Shown piece after piece: positions 36,781 through 51,558 of a stretch of DNA of 64,000 nucleotides (positions are counted from its first letter, which is position 1; every line of letters begins with the position of its first letter). The stretch spans positions 1,488,001-1,552,000 of the forward strand of contig JAJHTX010000010.1 of the NCBI GenBank assembly GCA_032164295.1, in the 5' to 3' direction. Source of the DNA: Inonotus obliquus. Taxonomy: Eukaryota; Basidiomycota; Agaricomycetes; Hymenochaetales; Hymenochaetaceae. Below the pieces are notes generated by a model. It was not told where the DNA came from, did not search any database, and worked only from the letters and a program-made list of their open reading frames with translations. A program made the translations under genes and the position numbers.

Positions 36781-37345
36781 TGCGCGCAAGGCGATGGAAG
36801 TCTCCTTGCGTCGGCTTCATGCGACTCGACGCTCATAGTATGGGCTGCCGACAAAGGGGATGTCGTGCTTGGGCCTCTCCAGGGTCGCACCGGCACAGAT
36901 ACCGTCAATTGTGTCGAACAGCTCTCGTGTCAGGGAACAAAACAATCAGGATATGGAGTTCTCAAACTAGTGAATTAGTATTCGACCCCTTGCATGGACA
37001 CACAGAATACGTCAACTGCATCGCACTGTCCCCAGACGGCTCGAGGTTGGCCTCCGGTTCTAACGACGAAACGGCCATGGTATGGGATGTTGTGACTGGT
37101 GAAATCGTCTCCGGCCCCGTTGCGCGGACATGCAGACAATGTTAACTCGGTGATTTTCTCGCACGATGGCAAGTAGCTCGCATCCTGCTCAGACGACAAA
37201 ACGGTATGAATTTGGAGTACAGACACTTGGAACGGTGCATTTGAGCCTTTGTCTGATCATACCGGTGGAATCAACTCCATCAGCTTTTCTCTGGACAGTA
37301 CGCGAATGATCTCAGGCTCGGGCGACGAGACTAGAAAGTCACCTG
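36781..37345 (+). pseudogene. Orphan WD40 fragment of an NLR
   Basis: In broken frames this stretch reads 'GSLLASASCDSTLIVWAADK', 'GDVVLGPLQG', 'HGHTEYVNCIALSPDG', 'LASGSNDETAMVWDVVTGE' and 'ISFSLDSTRMISGSGDE'. It follows repeats 8 to 12 of NLR-2 in order ('GDVVLGPLQGHTDAV', 'GHTECVNCIALSPDG', 'DDETVMVW'). Several frameshifts and a stop interrupt it and no NACHT is nearby. It points the opposite way from both NLRs. It is a detached piece of propeller, not a gene. Confidence 0.85.
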
Positions 37346-38863
37346 TACCTGCGTTTACCTGGTTCTTGTAAGCGATTTTGTTCTTGTCGAGAATAAATTA
37401 GCGAGACATTGCAATTGAATAGAAAGTATGTAACAGCATTGTTGAGTAGCATAGATTTCCGAATATACGAGTATTGGTTACTCGACTACGTACAGTATCA
37501 GTCTAATGCTGAAGAGCAGGCAGCTGAGGAACAGGGAACTATGGTCGGTCAGCCAAGGACGGAAGAATCGAGTAACCAATGAGCAATGAGCAGTGGCAAA
37601 CAAAGTGAAAGATGACAAATGAAACGACATATGTAGCGACGAAGTGACAAGAGAGAGAGAAAAGAAGCGTAGATAAAGATAAATGCAAGAGAAGGTGTTG
37701 CAGATAGATTGCTTTGGAGAAGATACGTGAATAGATGGTAGAGCTTGTTATGCACGTATGAAAGGATCATGTGAAAACGCGAAGATCCGATTATGATGGA
37801 CTTGGGACTTTGAGGAAACTTGGTGTGTCCCGTTTTTTACCCGACAAGTTGCGAGGATGCAGGGTGAAGTGAGGGAAGGTAAGGAGGAAAGAATCGCACT
37901 ATGGATTACCGAAAACGGAAGATGGAAGACCAAGAGCGACACTCATGTGCAGGTCGGGGAGCGTGAAATGCGAAGAGGGAAGAGGGAAGAAAAAGGAAGA
38001 AAACAAACGAAGGTGTAAATTTAAGTTGGTGCAGGATCATTGTTTGGTGAGGTGTTTCAACGAAACGAAGAAAGTAGTAAATTCATTCGAGATAGATGTG
38101 AAGGAATGGACGATAGCCTGAGGTTTGAGGTAGATTGGGGAAAGGTGAAAGCGGCAAGGGTGAGTGAGGCAGGCTTAAGCAAGATTTGAAATTCGGAGAA
38201 CCAGTCAGAGAACGACGACGACGACGGGAAAGAATGCAAAACGAGACACACAGCGAATTTTATACGACACTTGACCAAAGCCGAAAGCAGACGAAACAGC
38301 GAGGATCAGAAAATGGACAAGGAAGACGTGAGGAAAGGAAAGGAGGACTCGAAACAAGAGTTGCAAGCGAGATTGCGGTGACTTCCAACCTGGGAGACGA
38401 AATGAGTACGTGTTGACAGGAAGGTTGAAGATAAAACAATGATGATGATGACGATAGATGATGATAGATGATATGATATGTGCAACATATACTATATCCT
38501 ATATCCAAAACAAAAGCGATCCAAATACGATTGAACTGAGTACAGAGATGGACAAACAATGATTAAGAATGCGAGTGCTAGAGGCTGGATGTGAAGTGTA
38601 AAGGTGTCTAAGATGAAAAGAAGTTGTCAATATGAGGTTGTGAAGGATGTTGAACAACGACGGAAGATACAGCTTCGAAGGATTGCAGTAGGATGAAGAG
38701 AAAACGAATGACAACGATCATACGAACTAGTCAACAATGAACCAATATCACACCATGAATCAGAGTGAGAAAGATATATACTGTACCAGTGTGATTTCAA
38801 GACGAAACATAATTAATTCGTCTTCTCCTTCGTCTGTTCTTGTGGGTTGACCACCGAAGAAGG
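37346..38863. other. Spacer with simple repeats, probably partly 3' UTR of the next gene
   Basis: On the plus strand it is rich in GA and AAG runs, with an ACGACGACGACGACGG run near 38215 and a GATGATGATGACGATAGATG run at about 38438-38480. Only chance frames occur. Since the disordered-protein gene ends at 38864 on the minus strand, part of this is likely its 3' UTR. Confidence 0.4.
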
Positions 38864-41053
38864 CTATCGTTCCTCTTCCGCGTTCGCCTTTGTACTCGAA
38901 GCTTTCTTTGCGCTCGTTTTCGGCTCTAGTTTTGATTTCGCATCCTTTCCCTCACATTCCGCTACCTCGCGTTGGTCGCATTTCGGCGCATCCTTCTCGC
39001 CTACCCCATCTTTAACCATCACATCATCGCCTTCCTCATCTTTCCTCACATCCAAACCCGGCTCTCGCTTCTCTTCATCCACCCTCATCACACTCATCAT
39101 ACTCTCTGTCGGTGACGGAGTAGGAGCAGGCGTCAACTCTCCCATAGGTCCAAAATCCGAATCAGGTAACGCAGAAGGTGGTAGTCTCCTCCTCTTCCCC
39201 TCAGGAATTGGGATCGGTATCGATGCGCTTGTCGGTGTCCCTCCAACGGTCGTCTCAGAGGAAGCAATAAAGTCCTTTGTGGATGTTAATGAAGTGAAGG
39301 AAGACGTGATAGGCGAAGGAGGGAGAGGAACCATCGCAGCTTCTTTTAGTCCTCTCATTTCCTTCCGCATCGAACGAGGAAGAGAACCAGAACTTGACGT
39401 CGAACGGGGAGACCCAGCCGGTGAGGGTGGTAGCGGAATTTCAGTTGCGGAGGGTAGACGTCGAGGTGAAGGTGGTAGCGTATTCGTGTTGATGGGTATT
39501 GTCCCATTTTGTCCACCTGCATTTAGTTTCGAATCCGCTATTAGGGGAGGGGAAGGTGGAACTAGCAAGGGAGATTTGATAATCGGTTGGTCGAGAAATC
39601 GAGCGATATCTGGAGCTGCTCCAGTGTCTGTGATGGAGGATGAAGATCCAGGGGTAGGGGCGTATATTGGAGCCGGCGAGACGAACGTCTGCTTTTCTGC
39701 TGACTTTTGAGAGGAACGATCCGATTTTGCGTTTTCTTTTCCTATGTCTCGATCCTTAAGTTTATCTTTATCCTTGTCCTTATCGTGTTCGTCGCCTGAC
39801 TTTCGCTTTCGCAGTCTTTGCGCTAGAGCTTTGGCGAAGTATGATAATCGCCGACTCGCTTTAGCTCCTCCAGCCTCATCCCCAGCACCCGATTCAACCG
39901 CCGCTCGAGTACCAGCACTTGCGGTCACATCCGCCGAAGCCGAACCCGGAGTATGACTCTGCCCTCTCAATGGTCTCTTCCCGCGCAACTTGTTGATACT
40001 CCCAGAGCGGGACCGAGATACCTCGGTCGACTTGCTATTACCTGACGCGATCACAGCACCCGAGGCCGATGCTGACACCGATGTACCACCTAGAGTGATA
40101 CTCATCCGTCTGCTTGGTCCAGGTTCCGATTCCCCGACACCGCCTCCCGAACCTGGGTTTGAGGAAAGGTCCACTGTCGTTTCGGTCGTAGCCTCGTGCA
40201 CCGCAACGCCAATCACCACAGTCTCATCCTCGATCTCGTTGATGGCCCCGCGAGAGCGCATGCGAGTCAACGTCCTCGATAACGCGCTTGACATCGCTTT
40301 AGTAAGTGTGTTCCTCCTCGCAGCGATGGTTTCCTTCTGCGTCGTGTGGGTTTCTTCGACATCGTCTCGTTCGTGACTAGACGCGAGCGAAGAGTTTGTC
40401 GATAGTGAGGAGGTTGTTGATGTCTGTGTCTTATTGTTTTCGGCGTTTATCAGTGATGAAAGTGAATTTTACGAAATAGGAAAACTCACATTGGCGCGGT
40501 AGAGAGGTGGCGGAGGAGCCCAAGGCACGGGCGATCCAGGGCCACTCCCTATATCGTTATGATGCAGCTCGGCAGGCACATCGGGATACTACATAAAAAA
40601 TTCAACTCGAATGTTCGTGGCTTACAACCGAGAAAGGCACTTACGCTTCCGACGCGTGAGATGCTGATGCTCTGTCGGCGTCGTTTCTTTGCTAACGCAA
40701 GCTCGGCATTATTAGCAAGAGCGCTAACGAGAGGATCCAGCGGGCCAGGATGTGATGCCTCTTCTTCTTCCTCTTCTAAAGCGCGTCTCGCGCTTGCTTC
40801 CTCGATCTCTCGGAAGGCCTAACAGAAAGAGAATCAAGAGATATGAGTACACTCGTCCCGACCCGACCCATCCGCGTCGGAAGGCGCAGGTGTCCGAGAG
40901 AAAGAATCCATGCGGGCCGCGCCGACCGCCGGGAAGTGAAGTTTAAAAAAAGTAAAATGAAGAATGACGTACTCTTTCAAGTTTCTCATCCGAAAGACCC
41001 AATACTTCCTCCGTCGCTGCATTCTCCAACTGTACTTGTGTTGCGAATGACAT
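38864..41053 (-). CDS. Low-complexity, disordered protein (639 aa), unknown function
   Basis: Four exons (41053-40973, 40818-40645, 40588-40490, 40429-38864), all joined in phase 0 and summing to 640 codons. The N-terminus 'ATEEVLGLSDEKLER' continues into a Glu-rich helix 'AFREIEEASARRALEEEEEE' and a basic patch 'AKKRRRQSISISRVGS' that resembles a kinase or nuclear-localisation site. The long last exon is Ser/Pro/Gly-rich, with 'LPPSPRR', 'PLPPSP' repeats, a Lys/Asp run ('HDKDKDKDKLKDRD') and a charged tail. The repeated Ser-Pro motifs suggest phosphorylation by proline-directed kinases, and a MAP kinase gene lies about 8 kb away, but any link is guesswork. I recognise no fold. The minus frame is favoured over the 287-aa plus frame because its exon chain is consistent. 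Confidence 0.7.
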
Positions 41054-43610
41054 GGTTTCCGTTGCGGTTGGGTGGTAATGGTTAACTCGAGTGAAGCGAC
41101 TTGGCTTTTATTAAGCTGAGGTGGAAGCAATGATGCAAACGTCGGTCGGGAGGATGGGGGGACCGGAGAGGAGTCAGCTTCTCGGTACGGCCACGGGCGT
41201 GCCCGCTTATGAGGCGAGCTGAACGGATGCGGTGCGGTGAATGTAAAGAATGAATCGCGCAGCAAGATTAATAAACCGAAGGACAATGCTTTGAGAAGGA
41301 AGAAAAAGTTAGCTCCGAAAGCAACGTTGATTGCTGTGTGAGCCAAGACACGTGGGGAGACAAAGAATATGACTATGAAAGAAAACGAACCTGTAACACC
41401 AAGTGCAATGAACGGAAGCAAAGTCAAAGCAAGGTAACACGCTGGCGGCTTCGGCTTTCGTCAGACCGATGTGTACTCGTCGCCAACTCCGGCAAGGATA
41501 TGCAAGAACGGGAGTAACAAGCGAATAGATGCGGACAGAACTTGTACTAGCTGGCGAATCTGGTAATATTGCGTCAACGGTCAAGCAACGGTTTAAGAAG
41601 GCTTCGACATCAACGGCATCAGAGAAAATCAAAAGTGTGTCAATGTGAGAGTGATGGCTTGATGAAAAAAGATTGAAAGTCGAATAAAACAGAGTAGGCG
41701 ATGCTAGTTCCGAAGCGGTGCAGGCGCCGACACGTACCAAAATGAACAGCACCGACGCGTTAGAACGCGCAGAGGGGGTCCAGACGCTGAGAGGACCACC
41801 GGGAAGATAGAAACAGCCTGACTGTGACGCGACGTGAGCCCGGTCGTAGTAGGACAAGGCGGTGTAGCTATGCGACACGACGCGGAAGACACAAGTGCAA
41901 CGCGACAAGAAAGACAAGAACGGCGACGGCAACGACAACGACACAACGACGAAAGAGTCAAAGTCAAAGTGCAGCGGACTGTCTGCGAAGAGAAAAAAGC
42001 AGGGATCTAAAAAAATAAATCTAATAAATTGATTGAGAAAAATGAGGAATAAAGATCAAAGAAAAAAATAGAAAAGGCTAGATCTGGTGCAACACAGAAT
42101 CGGACGCGATTTCCCCCTTACCATATTTGGCCAATCTTGTGAGATTTGCGGAATTATTCGAGATTTCTCAAGATCTCCTTCTGATTCAACTTTGGCGGCG
42201 TTTCGTTGTATTCATCCAATATCTTTCCGGTTTTTCCATCAATTTTCTTCCTACATCTACACGGGAACCGCGCAGTAAATTCCAGCCTACCCTTGATTTT
42301 CTACACGGCTCCGCGTTACCACCTCACCTTCGAATTCTCTCCACAGAAGACAAAAAAAAACTTCTCACCTTCTCGCCTCCTACCATTCGGAAAACTCTTT
42401 CTCTTTTCGCGTGATTTAGCTCTCTTTTCTTCTTTCTCTATCTGTTTCTCCGAACGTCCGATTTCCGATAAGTACATTTGCCAAGTTCGAGAATGTTACC
42501 GAGATAGTGCCATAGTGGTTTATGATTGCAACCTTCTTAGGTTTCTTCAGATACTTCTGGTGTAGTAATAGGGCAGCCTTCTGGATATCGCCCACTCGCT
42601 GCTTGCTCCTTACTGGATTACCCGACTGTGAGAGAGACGCTACACTGATATCGGACTTGATGAACTTCGGTAACGAATTCAAAATCCTCAGGCACAATTT
42701 TTCTCCATCGCCACTAGTCTGAATGAGAAACTCTCCGTTTCACATACTCATGAGTCATAAACGCGGTGTTTCAATGCGGGGATTTCCGCACTAATTAATA
42801 TTTGAATCGCGGGAGAATGCCATGGAATACTGATTACACACACCTATTCAGCTACCAATCTTGTTTCATGCACTCGGTTTTCCTGCTACATCAACGGAAA
42901 AAGGACAAAGGACAAACGTTCACAGTATCAAGTGCAGTGTCCGACCGGAAACTCCACTCCGTCCGCACCGCCTTTTTCATTGAATTACCCCGCAAATAAT
43001 TGAGAACCCGAACCCGAACGATCAGCACTCTATTTCCACTCACTGGAAATAACAACACGAAATTGCTTCCGGATCCACACATAGTACTCAACCCCGTATG
43101 GTCATAGGCATAATTATACGAGCCAGGCAGATCATCCACATTAATTTGCGAAAACTTCGCGAAGCGGAAGAGATGTTCAGTAAGGTGAGGCTTCTCCCAT
43201 CGGTATGTAGCTTGTCGTCTATAAGATCTTGATAGTTCTTCCTCCGTGATTACTGCTGTGGACATTTACAGAATCAACAGAATTACGATGTCCCTTGGAG
43301 ATCTCTGGGGTTGATATCCTATTTTCCACTAGAGTATTATGTAAATGTGGCCAGTATTGCTTCAAGTTACTATTCACACTTGCGAGTCACTTCCCTTACT
43401 CTCCATAACCACAAAGTATAATAAAGTACTCGAGGATGCCAGAGAATTGTGATGTGCTAGTACAGCGATCATTGATAGTGGACTTTGTCCCGAATTGCCA
43501 TGTCCCACCGCACCTCCCGCAAGAATACTATATGTAATATAAACTGTCATTCCTGAGTACATCTATCATGTAAGTACAACAACGAAACCTGAGTGAAGAG
43601 AAGCAACGTG
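41054..43610. other. Gene-poor spacer between the 639-aa gene and NLR-2
   Basis: The first kilobase is the upstream region of the 639-aa gene; its long minus frame at 41944-41309 looks like biased composition, not coding. 42010-42070 is A-rich. One minus frame at 43265-42891 starts at a proper ATG (MSTAVITEEELSRSYRR) and has protein-like strands 'SNFVLLFPVSGNRVLIVRV'; it may be a 124-aa gene, at perhaps one in four odds. I found no repeat. Confidence 0.35.
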
Positions 43611-46600
43611 TTACAACTCCTCCGGAAGTGGATTAAAGCATCTCGACCAATCCTCACCGAGAGCCGCGCCGGTGAAATCGAGCGTTGTCGAAAATTCGCA
43701 ATTGAAAACAGCCGTATTGCGAGGGCGCCAAAGTGTCATACGAAGGTCGGGAGGAATCCACAAGAGTAATTCTTGTTCATCAGGACCACCTAAAATCCAT
43801 CCACTGTCACCCAGAACCCAGTCTCGGGAAGAAGCGGCCGTGATCTCTTTTCCGACATCCTTTGCGGGTCGGAGAAGGTCAGAAACGTCCCATACTCTGA
43901 TTGTTTCGTCAAGGGAGGCTGAAGCGATTCGTGAACCATCGGGAGACAAGGAAAGTGTCATAAATAAGCAAGGATAGCATTCGAGTTTGGAAACGGCTAT
44001 CCCGGTCTCCGCGTTCCAGATTCGAATGGTCCCATCAAAAGAAGCGGAGATGATATGCGATCCATCCACCGAGAAGATGACAGGCGTGACATTGCCGTCG
44101 TGTCCCTCCAAAGGACCGAGTATGATAGAACCATCCTCCACATCCCAAACCATGATGGTCTCATCGTTCGAGCCTGAGACAATCCGTGTACTGTCTGGTG
44201 AGAAGCTAATGGAGTTGATTCCATCGGTGTGACCAGACAAAGTCTCAAAGGCAGCTTCCCAAGTTTTTGTATCCCAGATTACAACCGTGTTATCGTCTGA
44301 GCCGGACGCGAGCCATTTGCCGTCGTTCGAGAAGATCACCGAATTAACAGCGTCTGAATGTCCGCGCAACGGGCCAGCGACGAGTTCACCAGTGACAAGA
44401 TTCCACACCATGACGGTTTCGTCGTCAGACCCAGAGGCCAACATCGAGCCGTCTGGTGACAATGCGATGCAGTTGACGCATTCTGTATGTCCGTGCAAGG
44501 GACCGGATAAAAATTCACCAGTCCGAACACTCCATATCCTGATTGTTTTGTCCTCGGATCCTGATATCACTCGAGAGCTATCCGGCGAGAAGGCAATACA
44601 ACTGACGGCATCTGTGTGACCCTGGAGAGGCCCGAGCACGACATCCCCTCTCTCAGCATTCCAGACTATGACTGTCGTGTCGATTGATGCTGACGCAATG
44701 AGATCTCCATCAGGGGAAAATGCAACCCTCATGATGGGGCTCGTATGACCTGGAAATTTTTCCACTTCGATTGCTGTGACGGTAGCGTCCCAGATTCTCA
44801 CGGTTCTATCTCCAGACCCCGAGACGATGTATTTTCCGTCAGATGACCATGCAACAGACGAAACTGCATGCGAGTGACCCTTTAAGAGGATGGAAGTGTT
44901 CTGACCACATCCCAGATCCCACACCGTTATATCGCTATTGAAACATCCAACGACGATACGAGAGCCGCAGGGAGAATAGGCTACTGACATGACATCTCCC
45001 TGGGTCCCTTCCAGAGTGGAAACAATCTTCCCACTTTCCACTTCCCAAATCTTCACTGTGCCATCGTCAGACCCAGATGCGATATTCGTGCCATCCGGGG
45101 AAAAGGCAACGGAATCAACTGTTCCGGTGTGTCCCTCGAACAGTCTGAATACAGGTTTAGCGCATTGTATGTCCCATATTATTATCACTCCATCATCCGA
45201 TGCTGAGGCTATCCGCGTATCATCAGGGGAAAACGAAACGGAATTAACAGTGTCCGTGTGCCCGGAAAATGGTGCTGAGATGGGTTTTCCATTCGTGGCA
45301 TCCCAGATAATAATCGTATTATCGGCGGATCCAGAGGCAATTCTTGTTCCATCCAGTGAGAATTCAACAGAATTAATGGTATCGGTATGGCCTTCAAGTG
45401 GGCCAAGGACCAAACTGCCAGTATTGGTGTCCCAAATTCTCAGCGTGTGGTCCCTCGAGCCCGATACAATTCGCTTCCCGTCGCGGGAAAATCTGACACA
45501 CCGGACGTTATCAGAGTGACCCGTTAACGGCAATACAGTCTCTTCACCAGTTTCAACGTTCCAAAGTCTAATTGTCCTATCCTTCGAGGCCGATGCAATG
45601 TATCTTCCGTCTGGAGAAATGGCGACACAGCAGACTACGTCGGAATGACCATCTAGCGTCTTCAGATACTTCGGACGACGTTTCACGCCCCTCCTCTGCA
45701 CTTGTACCATAGAAGACACATTTCGAGAGTAGTGAGCCGAGAGCTGAGCGTCATCCCTCAACAGAGGAAGCATGGAAACGTAGATATGCGGAGTGCTGAG
45801 CGTAACGGGGACCGCAAAAGTGACTGCAACATGGCTTGCATCTCGTAAGAATGATGCAATGTTTGAGTTATATTCCTGTTCAACGGTCAGTGCGCTCACG
45901 TAAAGACGCTATCAATCTAGTGCTCGCCTCAATCCACCCAGCGGAATCAACAAGTGCACGACCGGCGACGCGAGCAAACACTTTCGTTAAACTAAGCACC
46001 TCAAACCAGAATAGGAGGTGCCCGTAAGCGAAGCCAGAAAGCGTCCCGGCTAGACTTGACGAGTACGGGACATCAAGGAGGTGGTTCGTCCAATAGATGC
46101 ACGCGTATCGCAGGTGCGGCGGAACGCATGCCTCAACCCGGTCCTCAAAGTTGGAAACATCGTCGTTCCGCACGAAAGACGACTGCAGGCCGCAAATGTT
46201 GAACTTGAGCAGACCATTCATGATAGAAAAGCACCTTTCGACAATGAGGTACTTCGCTGCAGGAATGTCAATGTACCACGGATCCTTTGACCGCTTCGGT
46301 GACATGAGGTAGTCCGAGAACGACGCATGGAACAAGCTCACAGGTCCTCCTGGTGAAAACGAAAGTAGACATTGGAGCCTCGACAGCACAAGCGTCGAAC
46401 TCTCCTCAGGTGGGAAGCCTAGAATGCCGTCTATCGTTGCGCTTGAAAGCGGAACTTTGGCAAGAAGGACCAATGCCAGCACCTGTGTAAACCGCTCCCT
46501 CGATTCTTCCTTCGTCCACACGATGCCTGAGTTTCGGAGAGCAGTCGAATACAATTCTTCCAGCCCGTAACTCGTCAGACGAGAGTCCGAGACGAGTTCC

Positions 46601-48802
46601 TTGAGTGAACGGAACGGGTTATCGCTGAACTTGACTATTTTCACTGCCGTCGACGCCCACACGAATAACCCACCAGCAGCCCTGCCAAGCAGTTCCATAT
46701 TCTCGTTCCACGGCCACTGAGGAGGAACCACCACCTGCTCACGAACAATGATGTGCATTTCGGTATGCAGGTAGGAAAGCACGTCTCTCTGGCTCGCTTC
46801 GGACATATAGTCCAACTCTACGATATGGACGGACTCCGGTTGCGAAGAAAGCGCCTTAACGATGTCGGGCTCCTTGCGACTGGTGATAACGAATCGGAAT
46901 TCATTCGGAAGCTTTGGGAAGTCTCTCCGGATGATTTCCAGCAGCTCAGATCGCGTCCCAGCGGTTCCACATTCATCAAAAGCATCCAGAACGACAAATA
47001 CGGGACCCGATATCGACTTCACTGCAGAAAGAAGTGGTCGTAGGAGGAGCTTATTGAACTGCAATGCGGTGGGTGCTGACGCAATGTTCCCTCCGTTCTC
47101 GATTTCACGAAAGATGCACAATCCAATGGATGAGTCATACAAGGCGAGGTTGTACGCGATTGTCCTAATGACCATGGATGGTTCGCTTTTTCCTCTCTCG
47201 AAGAACAAGAACGCGCCGAGACGGGACATATCCCTAAGATGACTTGCAATCGTCGTACTGACGGTACTCTTCCCTGAGCCAGCAACGCCATGGAGCCAAA
47301 GTATGCTCTGCTTTGTCTCTGAGAATAGCCAGTTAGTTATTCGTTCCCTTACTTCCAGTCGCGTCTTGGGGAGGCAGAGTGGACGGTTAAATGCGTCGAG
47401 GTAGGCTGGATCTAGTCGTGCGCGTAACTCCGATAATCGCTGTTGTGAGACTGGCAGACAAGATTCAGTCATGAAAAAGGACAGAGTGGGAGGAGAACGA
47501 ACTAATTTCATCAATCCCTCGAGACAGGCGTGATGAGACGAGGGCAGTGTGAAGAATCAGACCAGAGTCGATCTCCTCCTTGAAGCTGGCCAAGGACTGT
47601 CCGAAATTGTCCACGGTCTGACTAGCGTTAGTGTCGAGCATTCGCCCTAAGGGTGAGGAAAACGTCATTCGTAGGAGAACATAATGCTAACGAATGTCCT
47701 TACCAAGGAAGGAGTGAGCCGTATACTGGCGGACGAAGAGACAGCACTCAATGGTTTGTTTCAGTAGTCCATCGAGCGGTATTTGAAGGCTGGCTATCTT
47801 GTCGGGCAACGATTGGACGTCAAGAACGAAGGCAAAGGCACTGTCCATGGAACGAACGAGATCGATGATCTTCCGGTCCGTTTTGAACACGTTCTCGACA
47901 GCCTGGTGGGACTCTCAGACAGGCTCCATACGAACATGATGCGCAACTCACGGAGTACAGCGCGGACGTCAGCGCCCACGCGATTGTAAGGAATGGATGG
48001 ACCTGGGCATCATCAGGTATAAAGCGTACCGGGTAAACCGGAAACTCACTTCCGACGCAATATCAATGGCTTTTCGAAATATCTCCAATTTGGATAACAG
48101 ACTACCGATAGCCTGATACAGACCCCCTTGGTTTCCCGATATGGCCACCTTTCCAGTGAGTGGCTCTAGGCCGCTCGTAATCGCGGCTGCCGAACGCTGA
48201 GTGTCGTCCACTGCTCCCTTGATGCTCATTCCAGCACCTGTCATGGAGTCGACCATTTGAAGACGTAAGACGATGACCCCTCCGCTGCTTGACTCCCGTC
48301 GTGACGATGAACGGAGGCTAAGACCCACTGGACACTGATTTATTAAAGCGAGTCGGGTACGAAAAGAGCGTATTGCATTACCTTCACCATCGACACATTT
48401 TTTAAGCAAGTCATTGGGTAATATGTCGAGAAAGCCAACGCAAGGATTAGATAACCACGCTGAGTCATGTTTGACTCGAATCTCGAAAATTGTTGAATCT
48501 TCTGGCGAACTATACAAAAGTATAAGATTGACAAGGTCATTAGAACGAAGGTCAGATTCTCACAATATTAGTGCTTCATTCCAAACAGGAGTCATGCTCT
48601 TTTCGATAGTTCGGGTCCTCTTGACGATGTCGCCGAGCCTCACTTCGACATATAGATCAGGAATTTTTCTATGCAAATTGCTCTTCCATTGCAGCCCTTC
48701 GAGTCGAATCGCTAGATAGTAGGTGAACATGTTCTGATGAGATGAGTTTTGAGTTGTTCGGGGTTCACTAGGCGTACCTCGCAGGCAGTATTCAATCGAC
48801 AT
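43611..48802 (-). CDS. NLR-2: C2-NACHT-WD40 receptor-like protein (1586 aa)
   Basis: Paralogue of NLR-1 with every intron at the same place. Exons: 48802-48778, 48711-48564, 48509-48382, 48327-48050, 48002-47952, 47902-47704, 47646-47503, 47450-45928, 45875-43611; sum 4761 nt, exactly 1587 codons. The C2 domain reads 'DLYVEVRLGD', 'TPVWNEALIF' and 'IFEIRVKH'. The linker has 'HPFLTIAWALTSALYS'. The NACHT has GVAGSGKST, 'VFVVLDAFDECG' and 'VITSRKEPDI'. Fourteen WD40 repeats follow, then 'WVLGDSGW' and 'LLLWIPPDLR'. The last intron (45927-45876) begins GC instead of GT; it is needed, because reading through gives a stop at 'RERTDR'. NLR-1 has an ordinary GT at that point. Repeat faces differ between the two, fitting different ligands (inference). 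Confidence 0.9.
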
Positions 48803-49335
48803 GAATGTATGAGTTCATCCGCATATACAGAGCTATCTTTTATGAGTGTGGATATCTGGTACTTGGTAGAGGGAAGTCTAGAGTCGCGTGTGGCATCTGC
48901 TACCCTGCCCCTCGACCCTTTCGGGGAAAGCCGACCGCAAGCATAGGAAACATCGGTAATTCAAACAGTAGAACTAATATAATTGGTATAAAATCATATT
49001 ATTACGAAACTTCTCCTAGACGTAGTCACAGAATTATTATCAAAGCACACTTTGCAGCGGTTCTGCTTGGATTCGGGGTGCCAGGCCAGAAACATCTCAG
49101 TTCAACTAATCAAAAGCAGTACAGGGGATACTGTCACAACAGAAGTAAGTACTATAGAAATGAGGAATACCGCGAATATCAGAGATTCGGTTTTGATACA
49201 CAAGCACCAAGCAGGCCCAATCCACAACAAATAAATAGCTCTGCACATCATACACATACTCTTAATCGCCGCATGTCAACATAACCTTTACCACCAAACG
49301 GAAGGTCAAGGATGCTTCCTAGTTCAATTTGTGGA
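48803..49335. other. Intergenic, no feature seen
   Basis: Upstream of NLR-2 and downstream of the kinase gene. No repeat or gene recognised. Confidence 0.4.
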
Positions 49336-51193
<1,858 letters not shown>

Positions 51194-51558
51194 TGTAGTC
51201 TGTTACCCGCACCGATATGTACACAGTACGCTGTATGCGTTAAAGGCAAGGGGAATCGGAGGAGATGAGGTGGGAGTCAGAGAATAAAGATGAGAGATGA
51301 AATACGGCGCGGGTAGGGCGGGTTCAGCGCATTCGCTGGTTGATGGTGCACAGCCAGTAGAGTGCTAGCGTTACATCGCCCTCTGATTGCTCCGTGATCG
51401 TCGCCCATTTGCGTCGATCCTAGTTTCCTTTTATAGTACTCCAATTGTATTCGGGTAAAGGTAAAGAAAAAATGGAGTGGAAATGGCATTCAATTTCAAG
51501 ACTTTCATATTCGCTGTTTCACAGTTTCAAAAGAAAGCCCGTATTCCCCAGTAATTAG

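Noticed and set aside
38847..39710. 287-aa plus-strand frame
   Set aside because: It lies opposite the 639-aa gene, whose four-exon chain is fully in phase; the plus frame is low-complexity mirror sequence.
41309..41944. 211-aa minus frame upstream of the 639-aa gene
   Set aside because: Cys/Ser/Leu-biased with no recognisable domain; it fits a biased upstream region better than a gene.
44989..45519. 176-aa plus frame inside NLR-2
   Set aside because: Antisense shadow of WD40 repeats 2-6.
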